Source of the DNA: Botryosphaeria dothidea
Lineage: Eukaryota > Ascomycota > Dothideomycetes > Botryosphaeriales > Botryosphaeriaceae
Direction: 5' to 3'
DNA: 64,000 nucleotides
Assembly (NCBI GenBank): GCA_011503125.2
Contig: WWBZ02000016.1
Span: 2,852,001-2,916,000, forward strand
The notes below the pieces were generated by a model, which was not told the origin of the DNA, did not search any database, and was given only the letters and a program-made list of their open reading frames with translations. The translations under genes were made by a program, and so were the position numbers. Positions 22,985 to 32,709 of the stretch are shown here, piece by piece; position 1 is the stretch's first letter, and each line of letters opens with the position of its first letter.

Positions 22985-23526
22985 AAAATGATACAACAAA
23001 TATATGGATTGTTAAACAAACCCCCCCCCCCCCCCCCCCCCACAAGAAACATGGATTGTGTGTGGATTGCATATCAGAAGGAGAGGAAGGAACTGCGTGT
23101 GGAGGGTGCGAGTGTAAGTCTAGGGAAAGTGCCGGGGAGGTCCAGGAATTCGGCGCATTTTGAAGGCATTTTATATAGCCTTTACTGAAGGCGGATACAC
23201 AACCGTTTATGCCACGATTGGTAACCAGAGTCCAGGGAGACATGACATCAATGATAGCATTTCTTCGGGATGCCTCAACTTGTCCTGTAGCCGCACTATG
23301 AATCCTGCCTCTAGCAATTTTATAGACCGTTCTTCGCAGTCCGTTCCCAGCACCAAAGCTTACCGTATGGATAATTCCCAAAAGAACGCCGGCAAATGCC
23401 CAATTTTGAACTCCCGACTCCAAGCCTCCGACCAATCCTTCCAGGTAGGAACCTGGCCCCCAAGCCATCCAGCCGAACAGCAGCTCCAGGAGACATCAGA
23501 CGACATCCCCTGTCCGCCAGGTCACA
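22985..23526. other. Convergent 3' spacer
   Basis: Holds the poly-C tract and the 3' UTRs of two convergent genes. No gene recognised. Confidence 0.5.
23021..23041 (+). repeat. Poly-C tract (21 C)
   Basis: An uninterrupted run of 21 C begins 36 bp after the TMEM14-like stop codon, in its presumed 3' UTR. Length may be polymorphic or affected by sequencing error. Confidence 0.95.
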
Positions 23527-25560
23527 TCAGTAATCCCCATTATCCTCCATCTCCACATCCGCACTCTCCCCAAGCCCTCCCTCCTCCTCTTCGACCCCAT
23601 GCACAAACTCGCCAATCTCCCCACTCTCCCTCAACACCTCCCTTGCCCTGGCCTCTCCAACGTCCAAATCCTGCGCAACCAGCCGCATCGCCACCTCCGG
23701 CACCAGCACCTCCTGAATAAACCCAGACACGGACTTGAACCCGATCAACCGATCGCTCCCCTCCACCTCCCTGATCTCTTTCGCGACCTCCCTCGTCACC
23801 CAGCCCTCCATAACCCGCCTCCCCCTAGGCCCGTAGTACCCCACACTCATCCCCGTCAAACCCTCATCCCTCAACGACATCGCCACCAAATTCCTGCCCT
23901 CGCCCCTCCGCGCGCCCTCCTCGACCGCATCCCTGAACGCCGATGCCCGCTCGCGACGCACCACCTCGACGAGCTCCCGCCTGAACGCCTCGATGCGGCG
24001 CGGCAGCGCCTCGAAGTCGATGTGCTGCGGGTAGTCGCGCACGGCGTACTCCTCGCGGGCGGTGGCGCGCTTGTGCGCCTCGCAGAAGGCCATCTGCCGG
24101 CTGATGCGCATGTACTTGCGGGCCCCCTGCCACTCCTCCAGCAGGATGCGGTCGACGGGGGCCTCGCAGATGGGGCACTTGGCGGGCTGCTCGTAGTTGC
24201 CTGCCGGAGGAGCGTTCAGCTCGAACTCCTCGTCGTCGAGGATGATGGAGGCGGGCGGGTTGCTGAGGTCGCTGAGGTCTTTGTTGTCGGAGCCGGTCGG
24301 CGAGAGCGGCTCTTCTGGGGCTTTGGCGTGCTCTGTGGGTTCTTGGTTCTTGCCGTGGCGTGCTGAGCGCCGTTCGCCGGTTCTGGGTTTGTTGGAAATT
24401 GACTTTGAGGGAGGAGCTTCGGTTGATCCCAATAACTTGAGCTTTCGTGTCGTCGTTGCTTTCGAGGGCGTGTCGGTAGCTTCCGTCTTTGCTCGTCCTG
24501 GGTTTCTTTTGCTTAGTCTGACGTGTTCCGTTTCATTTGACAAGTCGATAGTTTCGCAGTCGTTTGACTCCTGATGGGTATTTCCCAATGTGCTGTCTTC
24601 CGGCGAAGGGAGTAGATTCATTGGAGCGAGAGATTTGATTTTCTTGGATGTTCTCTCTTGCGGTAGAGCGGTTCCGCGGGCAGAAAGACTCTTGATCTTT
24701 GGTCTGTCCTCCTGCATTCGAGGCGAGGGGTTGGGCTTGTTCAAGACTTTGAGACGCGGTATTTCTTTCCTTGAAATCTCATTTGAGTCGAGATGTTTGA
24801 TTGTGCGTTGTGGCACTGGTGAATTGGAAAGAGATGCAGCGTTGCCCAGAGTCTTCAACACCTTCTTCCCCATTCGCTCCTCCCTCTCAATAACCCCACC
24901 CCCACATTCTCCAGGAAGGTGCTCGGAAGACAGCGTCGGAGTTTCTACGTTATGAGAAAGACTCGAAAATGGCATACCTTTCTTGCTGGCAGCAGCTGCC
25001 TTCCCAGTGCTGTTGGCTCTCGAAAGCGCAGCACTACTCTTCTTGGTGTGCAGGTTCTTTGCCGGCGTCGAATTCGCGCTCTTGGTCCCTCTGCCTGCTG
25101 CTTTCCCATCCAGAGCGAAGGACCTACCGCGGTCCGCGTAGGATGTCGTCTTCCTCTGCTTCCTCGCCGGCCCGCTCATATCACCAAAAAGGCCCATGTC
25201 ATCGCCCTCCTCCATCCGCGCGCTCGAGTCGCTCAGCCCGACGCCCGAATCCTGCGTGCCAGCAACGGCACTACCTCGCGTCCTCTTGCTCTTCTCACGC
25301 CCATTGCCCAGGCGCAAGCCTTTGATCGCAGTCCGACCCTTGGGCACCTTGTAGGGCGACGGCTTGGGCGAGGGCGCGGCCTTGTCGGATTCGGAGTCGG
25401 AGCTGATCGGATCGGCATCTATTGGAACGTGTTCCGGCATGGGCGCGGGCTTCGGGACCGAGGACGGCGACGACGACGAGGGAGAGGATGCATTGGACTG
25501 GTTCGTCTTTCCGCCGACCCTCTTGAGCAGAGGTTCCGTGTTGCGGCTGAGGCTGGGCAT
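23527..25560 (-). CDS. rtc4: Restriction of telomere capping protein 4-like (Rtc4 domain)
   Basis: A single-exon gene of 677 residues. The N-terminal 440 residues are disordered, Ser/Lys-rich and contain probable nuclear signals (GREKSKRTRG, ARKQRKTT). The C-terminal part is the Rtc4-like domain: a zinc-like CPICEAPVD motif, RISRQMAFCEAHKRATA, the region DYPQHIDFEALPRRIEAFR, and the signature MSVGYYGPRGRRVMEGWV followed by FIQEVLVPEVAMRLVAQDL. In yeast, RTC4 was found in a genetic screen linked to telomere capping; its mechanism is not known. The start at 25560 gives MPSLSRNTEPLLKRVGGK. Nuclear location is inferred. The extreme acidic tail (VEMEDNGDY) ends the protein. Confidence 0.85.
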   Translation of the reverse strand: MPSLSRNTEPLLKRVGGKTNQSNASSPSSSSPSSVPKPAPMPEHVPIDADPISSDSESDKAAPSPKPSPYKVPKGRTAIKGLRLGNGREKSKRTRGSAVAGTQDSGVGLSDSSARMEEGDDMGLFGDMSGPARKQRKTTSYADRGRSFALDGKAAGRGTKSANSTPAKNLHTKKSSAALSRANSTGKAAAASKKGMPFSSLSHNVETPTLSSEHLPGECGGGVIEREERMGKKVLKTLGNAASLSNSPVPQRTIKHLDSNEISRKEIPRLKVLNKPNPSPRMQEDRPKIKSLSARGTALPQERTSKKIKSLAPMNLLPSPEDSTLGNTHQESNDCETIDLSNETEHVRLSKRNPGRAKTEATDTPSKATTTRKLKLLGSTEAPPSKSISNKPRTGERRSARHGKNQEPTEHAKAPEEPLSPTGSDNKDLSDLSNPPASIILDDEEFELNAPPAGNYEQPAKCPICEAPVDRILLEEWQGARKYMRISRQMAFCEAHKRATAREEYAVRDYPQHIDFEALPRRIEAFRRELVEVVRRERASAFRDAVEEGARRGEGRNLVAMSLRDEGLTGMSVGYYGPRGRRVMEGWVTREVAKEIREVEGSDRLIGFKSVSGFIQEVLVPEVAMRLVAQDLDVGEARAREVLRESGEIGEFVHGVEEEEGGLGESADVEMEDNGDY

Positions 25561-26200
25561 TTCGAACGAAATGGCTCGCAGACCAAGTCAGAGCAAGTTT
25601 CAAACGTGTTCGGAGGCTCAAACGTGTTCGAAATGCGTTCGAGGTCCGCGCGCTTGCGGCGTATATTCCACGGGCGGAGGGGAAAGCCGAGACTGTCGAG
25701 CGAGCGGGGTTGAAGAACAATTTCGATCAGGGGGTGTCCTCGAGCATTGGCACGTGTCGTACAGGTACAGAATAAATAGAAACTGGAAGAATGGAGGCGT
25801 TGTCAGCTGTCGGCGTAGCTTCACGCGTGAGCTGAACAACGCTGGCAGTGATGATGATGCGGCGAGGAGATTGGCGTGTCGTGCAGCCGCGCTCACGCGC
25901 TAGGGGAGCTTGACGCGACACGCGCTGTCCCATGACTCTAAGGCAGCAAGGCAGCTAACGCTATATGTTTAAACAAACTACATAGGGTGCTGTTAGAGAG
26001 CATTACTGAGCTATGCGTTCACTCGTGTTCTTTTACAGCCCGTTTCAGTCAAGCTTGCAAACATATGATTGCAGAATCTGGGTATATGCATTTTCCTTTC
26101 CAGCCGTTTCTCGGCTTACCCTTTTGCAGACCTCAACTCCAAGTGTTTTCCCTAATCCAAACGCCGCTTTCCCATGCAGATGATAGGAAATGCAACAGCC
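25561..26200. other. Spacer upstream of the Rtc4-like gene
   Basis: 640 bp between two minus-strand genes: promoter of one and 3' UTR of the other. No coding sequence supported. Confidence 0.5.
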
Positions 26201-27412
26201 TCATGCTATCTTCCTTCCAACATTGCCGACTCCTCTGCCCACGATGCTCACTACAATGTCACCTTCCTCATTCCCCGCATCTCTCAATCCCCATCCACTC
26301 GCGCCAAAAGCCCGCAGATCTCTGCTCAGCTGAATAACGTCCTCGCTTCCCACAACGTCCCTTCCCATCTGTAACCTTCCCACATCCTCCGAGCCCATAG
26401 CCATGAGCGTCAGCATCGTCGGCGCCGCAATGGGCGAGACACAACCACCCTTCTCAATCGCTTCGAGCAGCTGATACGCACAGCGCGCACCAATATCCTC
26501 AGCCGGCACGCCTCCCTCCGGCGGCGACGCCATGTCCGCCGAGTACAGCATGCCCGTCGAGCTCTCCGCCACCAAACTGATCCCGAACCCCACGCCAATC
26601 TTCCTCTTGTTCCCCGGATTGTCCTTCGTCGGCCACGGCACGAGCGGTGCGCTCGACACGTCCGAGAAGATGTACGTATCCGCCACGAACGGGTTCAGCA
26701 CGCCACGCGCCTTCTCGATCATGCGCGCATTGTTCGCGCCCGACGTGCCCGTCGTGTACGCCACGCCCCTGATCTTCTTGACGCGGCCGGGATTGAGCAG
26801 GTGTACGGTCTTCGGCAGGCGCACCTGGTGGCCCAACACCAGCTGGACCTCGCCGCCGCCGCCGCGGCCGCCGGGCCCCGGATTCGACCGCCGGAGCACA
26901 CGCAGCTCGATGTCCGCCTGGATGCCGAACTGGGCGTACAGCGGCAGGATGGCGGTGCGCACCGAGTCGACGCTGATGTCGCCCGCGGGCGTCGCGCTGG
27001 TGATGACGCCGGGCCCGGTCAGCGTGACGTTGACCTTGTTCTTGGCGAACGGCGCGAGCAGGCACAGCGGGATGAGGAAGTAGCTCACTCCCCGCGTGCA
27101 CTCGCGCGGCAGCTCGTGCTGCAGCACGCCGTGGATGTTGGCGCCGTAGCCGGGCGCGCTGCCGGCGATCAAGCCGGGGCGGTAGACCAGCGTCGTGCCC
27201 GTGTACGAGAACTCGATGGCGGAGCCATTCGTGACGGCATCGAGCAGACGGATGAACGAGACCTCGTGTGGGCGCAGACCCGGGTTGATGTCCTTGCTGC
27301 GGATCTGCGAGATGCGGACGGGGCGGCCGGTGAGGGTGGCGAGGACGAGGCGCTGCACGAGGTGCCTGTGGCCGGTGAAGGTGAGCTTGGGCGCTGTCGA
27401 GGCGTCGGCCAT
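26201..27412 (-). CDS. rcl1: RNA 3'-terminal phosphate cyclase-like protein Rcl1
   Basis: A single exon of 403 residues. The protein belongs to the RNA cyclase fold but to the Rcl1 branch, a U3 snoRNP-associated factor needed for early pre-rRNA cleavages in the nucleolus; this branch lacks cyclase activity. Supporting stretches are FTGHRHLVQRLVLATLTGRP, GLRPHEVSFIRLLDAVTNGS, the central RGVSYFLIPLCLLAPFAKN, and VKKIRGVAYTTGTSGANNAR. The C-terminal half has GFGISLVAESSTGMLYSADM and the typical LMAMGSEDVGRLQMG. Length is close to yeast Rcl1 (about 367) with a Gly-rich insert (GPGGRGGGGE). The start at 27412 places the family motif 10 residues in. Confidence 0.92.
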   Translation of the reverse strand: MADASTAPKLTFTGHRHLVQRLVLATLTGRPVRISQIRSKDINPGLRPHEVSFIRLLDAVTNGSAIEFSYTGTTLVYRPGLIAGSAPGYGANIHGVLQHELPRECTRGVSYFLIPLCLLAPFAKNKVNVTLTGPGVITSATPAGDISVDSVRTAILPLYAQFGIQADIELRVLRRSNPGPGGRGGGGEVQLVLGHQVRLPKTVHLLNPGRVKKIRGVAYTTGTSGANNARMIEKARGVLNPFVADTYIFSDVSSAPLVPWPTKDNPGNKRKIGVGFGISLVAESSTGMLYSADMASPPEGGVPAEDIGARCAYQLLEAIEKGGCVSPIAAPTMLTLMAMGSEDVGRLQMGRDVVGSEDVIQLSRDLRAFGASGWGLRDAGNEEGDIVVSIVGRGVGNVGRKIA

Positions 27413-29586
27413 GGTGCGGGGCAGGCTGCTGCGTATTTCGCGGGGATGTTTGTCTGGCGCGCAAAGAGCAAACAGTTGTGATCGTCGGCCAAAAAGTTCA
27501 ATGCAAGCTTAATTTTTTCTGCCGGGCGGCGTGTGACCGCCTTCTGCATCGGGGCGGCATCGGGTCGGCAGGGCGGACCCTGCTTGTTCGCCGGGTAGGC
27601 TGCGCGTCAGGGCCCGGGGGAAGAGGGTTCAACTTCGGCGGCGGGCGATGAGGCGGGCGCCGCCGTCCATCCCACGCGCCTGCCTGAATGGAAAATAGAT
27701 AGATGATCCGCAGGCAGCCTTTCTGGCACCCTCAGGGCCAGGCAGTCCCGGACTAGAGCAAACAACACTTGCTGCGGCCAAGCGGCTCGCGAGATAGTCC
27801 TTCATTTGGCTAAGGGGCGCGTAGCTCCAGCCATTTCTGCAGGCAGGGAGCGCGTTTAAGCTTCTCCGGCAGTGGGAGTCGGTCAAGGGAAAGGGCTGAT
27901 CTGCTCAGAGCTAAGGAGCTCATCTGAAGCAGAGATGCGATTCCAATCCTGCGAGCCACACAAGCGGCCCAGCAAAGCGCCGCCGAAACGTAAACCTCTT
28001 ACTAGCACCCTTGACACTATCATCGACTCCTGATACATTCAAGCTCAGAGCCTACCCGCGAGGCGATGCGCAAGCTCGGCCCCTTTGCAAACTTTATTCC
28101 TTTTTTTCCGAGGCGAATGGAAGCAATATTGTGGTAGAGCGCGGATGGACGTGAGATTATGTGTATACTAAACATTCAGTGGACGCATTTCTAAGCATTA
28201 GTCACTGCATTGCTCCATGAGTCGCGGCAAAAGGGCCCGGGCGCTCCCAGAGCCTCGGCGTTCCTGACGCCTGGGTTGCCCCCGACCTGCCAGAATAAAG
28301 CAAACAACTGCCGTCAAAGCTCCTTCCTGCTAGAAACTCGTTGCCCTTACTTGAGGGAAAATGGCTGCCCGATAGTCCCCAGCTGCCCGCGTCCCGGGTT
28401 CTAGCTTCCACGAGGCGCCGACGAGATGATCCCAATATCGAGTCTCCTGCGCCGTTGCCATACGGGCGTATTCGCTATGACGACATGCTCAGGAACAAGA
28501 CCATCCCACGCGTACCAAGCAAGCTGTTACAGAAATCCCACGTCACCAACACTGCCAACGGGTAGTTCCCGGCAAACGTGTCTGATATTTGACTCTATCG
28601 ACGAAGGGTATAACGGATCTCCAAGAAAAAGCAACCTCCCTAGCATCGCCCCGTTGTGGCAACGCATGCGCCATGTGCGCCGGAGGCAGGGACTCTGCTG
28701 TAGCCCGCACGTGGCTGAGATGCTGCAGCAGAAACCTTGAGAAATCGAGAGTAAAATGCAAGACAGATGCGAGATAATGCAGATGCAGAATAGATGCAAA
28801 TGCAACCGGCCAAACCCGGCCCTCTTGTCAAACCCATTTTTTGATGCGCCCTGAAACAAATGACGCGTTTCGAACCGAGACTGAAGGAGAAAACCGTTTC
28901 CGCTACTCATTCCCAAACCGCCGACCAGTTCCGTCTGTCCATTTTTGAGCCTCCAAAATGCGATAACAGCACCAAAGCAATGCAAATGCAAATGACATGT
29001 ACCTCTTCGTCATAATGCCCGGCGGCGCCACTGTTGTGACAAATGACCCAATAACGCATGCTGTGCAACCAAACACCATGATTGGTTCCCGTTCACCAAC
29101 AGACCTTTCCATGTTGTCCCTCCCACAAGTGCTAGCGCCTGTGTGCTTGCACATGGCGCACCGCAGATCGTGCCCGTGTAAGTCTGGTGACCACGAATCA
29201 CATTCACCAACTACTCCCGTACTCGGCTTCTCTTGTTGCTCTTTTCTCGTCCAAGGTGCGGAGACAGACTGCCGTGCGGTGTTTGTGTAATCTTACTCAA
29301 CCGGGCGCCCAACAAGGGCACTGCGGAATCTCACTATGTGTCTGAAACCCTCTCGCAAAGACGAAGGTCTCATGACTCCATCGGGAATGCCGTGACCACG
29401 TAGCCAGCCTCGAGCCTTGGAACAGGCAAGGATTCCTCAGATAAACGGCAGCACTGACCGGAGATATGCGTAGTCGAGGGACATTGTGCGAAAACCAAGT
29501 CCAGCGTAGATGACCGGTCTAGTAACTGAAAGGAATCCCGAATGCCTTAAAACCCGACGGAAGCGGTGCAGCAGACCAGAAACCCC
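27413..29586. other. Gene-poor region, 2.2 kb
   Basis: No frame shows coding character. Two spots (near 27.76 and 28.30 kb) share AGCAAACAAC and a following GATAGTCC, a weak hint of a decayed repeat, but not enough to name an element. Confidence 0.4.
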
Positions 29587-32500
29587 TCATCTTGACCTCT
29601 TGTGGACCTGACCTTGCTCCATCATTCCCTGACCACCGTAGTCCCACCGCCGCTTGAGGGATCCGTCGCTGAAGGAACTGGCAACGACGTCCTGCCACAT
29701 GCTCGGTGTGACATATGGTTGAGCAGAAGTGGCGTACGAGACCGGCGGGGGCAGTTGAGCCGGCACATTGGGAACGTGTTGTGTGTGCGGCGAGACGCTG
29801 GATGCCTGGTAATACCCTGATGGCTGGGCTTCCTGCTGAGGCGTCCGGAGCTCGTAGGTGCCTGGCGGGGGCGGTCTTAGAGGAGGGGAGGACTGGGACG
29901 TAGTACTTGGAGGGGGCGTACCAAAAGCTGCATTCCATTGGCTGGCACCCTGGAGTTAATAACAAACACATCGTTTCAGGAATCGTAGTGACTTACTCAA
30001 AAATTCTGCTTGGGTTCCATTGCACTGGTTCTTGATTTTGCATCGACTGTTGGGGTTGCCTCTGACCCGCAGCCATCATAACCAGTGACTGAACTACGGG
30101 AGAGTCAGCCTTGGGGTCCGTGTCGCTCGCGGAGATCGGCGGCGTAATAGGATGCTGGGTATAGTTGACTTGACCTGGTTGCTCCAAAGAAGGGTCCTGT
30201 GCCGATCCTCGATGACGGTACCCACCATCGCTGATGGGGCTGGGATTGTTGTGGATGGCCGGACTACCAAAGGGGAATGAGGGCTTCAACTCGAAGGGCT
30301 TGCTCGTGTCCGCGGAGAAGGCCTCCCTCAAGTTGTTGACCTGGGCTTGCATCTCCGGCATGGGCCAATTCGGAATACATTGCTCCAGGATCCTCATGTG
30401 GCGAACAAAGTAGTCCCTGGCATCACTGTTGAGCTCCGGATCCGGGGAAGTGATAGCAACCTTAGAACGGATTAGCAGAGAACAAAATGAGGTCTGAATG
30501 GGAACGGCTTACCAGGTGAAGCATAGTGCAAGTAAGCACGGAATAAATAGTGAAGCTAATTCCCCGCTGCATGCAGAGAAGGCCAGGCAGAGAGTAGTTC
30601 TGGAGGATAGCTTCTTGCAGTTTGCACATGTTCTTCGCGGCGGAATAACAAAGCAACATATGTTGCTTCCACATAGGGTCGTACGACTCATAATGGAAGT
30701 GCAGCTGTGGCCTGTGGTGCATGATCACCCCGAGATAGTGGTAGCAATGCATGTTGGCGATATAATGAGACGGTATCCATGGCGGGGAACCGTCCTCAGG
30801 ATATACAATCTGCAGGTCGCGAGGGAGCTCCCGAGCCCACGCTGCATAAGCATCGTTGAGCTGAACGAAAGAGGGCTCGACTGCCCAGTTCTTCGTTTTC
30901 TTGCGGAGAGTACGGTGGAGCACTGTTGTTTGCTGAACATTCCTGACAATGCGGAGCATATAAGCAAACTGCCGGGAGACCTGATTCTCCACTTCGTCCT
31001 GGCTTGACATAGGTCGGGGAACGCTGAAGTCCACTGTGTCTTCCTTGACACCAAAGTCCGAACGACCTGCGCAAGTTAGCATACATGCATGTCACGCAAT
31101 TCAAGAAATTTTACATACCCTGAGGACCTCCGACCATAACTTCAAGTTGGAACAAGATATGCCAGACTCTGGTCTTGGTAATGCAGTCATGGGCGGATGA
31201 ACCGCAAGGCTTGCCCATTTGGTGCAATTCAAAATGCGAATCCAGGTCCAAATCCTTTGACATGGCGACGCAGTTTACAACAGTCATCCACGAACGGTAA
31301 AAGTAGCCACGTTTGGGCACAGCTTCCCGAGCCTTCAAAGCAAGGATTAGAGCTTGAATGGTGCTTAAACGAGGAACATCTTTGAAACTCTCCTCATGCT
31401 CTAATTTCGAGTTAGTTTCTACAGCACATGATCGGGGAAGCTTTCGCTTACTTGCAAGAAGTGCCAACCACTTGTTCCCTTGGGAAGGATCGTCCAGCAT
31501 CAGGGACGAACAAGCAAAAATAGCCTCAAGGATCAGAGGAGAAATCCCAGCACGGTTAGTGTGCCACTGAGTGAAGAAGAACGACCGATTTATGACTGGG
31601 ACGTAGGGATGGATGTTTGTAAAGAAGTATTCAAAATAATCCAAGGCTTGCTGGTCTGAAGGCATCATGTCCGGTGGGATACGTATTGTCATGTCGGGAG
31701 CATGATCGTCAGGAAGCTGAATCTCGTACTCTTCGACCGGCGGGGCATCTGCCAAAGCCGTTTTCTGATTTGCAATGTACGGTGCTAGATTTCGATCCGT
31801 CAGTCACCCAGTCCATAATTTGTTCTTATCCATCAAATTAAGCTTACCAACTGCTGTGTGATCGATTTTGAGCTCTCCGAGAGCCTCTGTGAGCTGAGAC
31901 GTGTCCAAATTGTTCCTCCAAAGAGGCTCGCCTTCGTTAGATGGATTCATTCCAGGCGCGGGTTGTCCAGGATAGACCTGCTGGGGCTGGTACTTCATCT
32001 GGTCCGAATTGGGAAGAGGGGCTGGCTGCATGCCACCGAAGTGTACATTTTCTTGATTTGGTGGTGCTGGGGGCATGCCGCCGTACGGAGCAGTTTGATA
32101 TAAGCGAGCAGCATCGGCATATGTGGCCTGCAGAGGATGCCCCATCAGGGGACCGACCTCTGTCGTCATAGGGTGTTGGATAGAGTGGTGTCTCTGAAAT
32201 TCGCCCGGTGTAGGAACATGCTGGACACTCTGCGAGGGATCGTACTCGTGGTTTCTGTCTCCAATTTCGAATGTGTGGGAACCGGTGGGGAACGAGTCCT
32301 TATTTTCGTAACTGACAGTCGGCGGGACGCAGTTAAGCTTCAGGCGAATGCAGGCAGCGCAGGGCCAAGCGTTCGTGGTGGCAGCATCGCACTTGATCTT
32401 GCGGCGTCTGCATCCCTCACAGGCGCGCATAACTAATTAGGCAAAGTCAACTTCCCTGTTTGGCGAGCAGAGCTTGGGGCGCGCAGATTCTTACCTTTGA

Positions 32501-32709
32501 GACGCTTGTGGCGATTGTGTTCGTCGACGAACACATAGTCTGGCAGGGCGGGTCAGTTCTTGATCGCAAATCAGGCGCACAGCGCAGCGCATGAGGCGGA
32601 GCGTACTTCTCTGGTTCTCCCGCGGCGCCAGCGGCTGCGGCGCAAAGGGAAAGTTCTGCATTTGTGCGGTCTGAGGTAGGAGAGGCCGGCCGGTGGACTC
32701 GCCAGCCAT
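29587..32709 (-). CDS. Zn2Cys6 transcription factor with fungal-specific middle domain
   Basis: Seven exons give 923 residues: 32607-32709, 32495-32539, 31848-32432, 31119-31784, 30513-31066, 29997-30460 and 29587-29941. Exon 2 (45 nt) encodes a basic NYVFVDEHNRHKRLK just before the zinc cluster. The cluster is RACEGCRRRKIKC and then PCAACIRLKLNC, spacing C-x2-C-x6-C-x9-C-x2-C-x6-C. A Pro/Gln-rich linker follows. The middle homology region runs through ALDYFEYFFTNIHPYVPVIN, RLSTIQALILALKAREAV and WHILFQLEVMVGGPQG. The tail is Pro/Gln-rich and ends with MWQDVVASSFSDGSLKRRWD and a basic KRSR. Only the downstream of two close acceptors before the last exon keeps frame. Nuclear DNA-binding regulator; target genes cannot be inferred from neighbours. 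Confidence 0.85.

Noticed and set aside
26499..27464. Long alternative minus-strand frame within Rcl1
   Set aside because: Arg/His/Pro-rich out-of-phase reading of the Rcl1 gene.
27740..28380. Possible pair of direct repeats sharing AGCAAACAAC and GATAGTCC
   Set aside because: Only two short blocks match and their spacing differs by more than 30 bp, so chance is likely.
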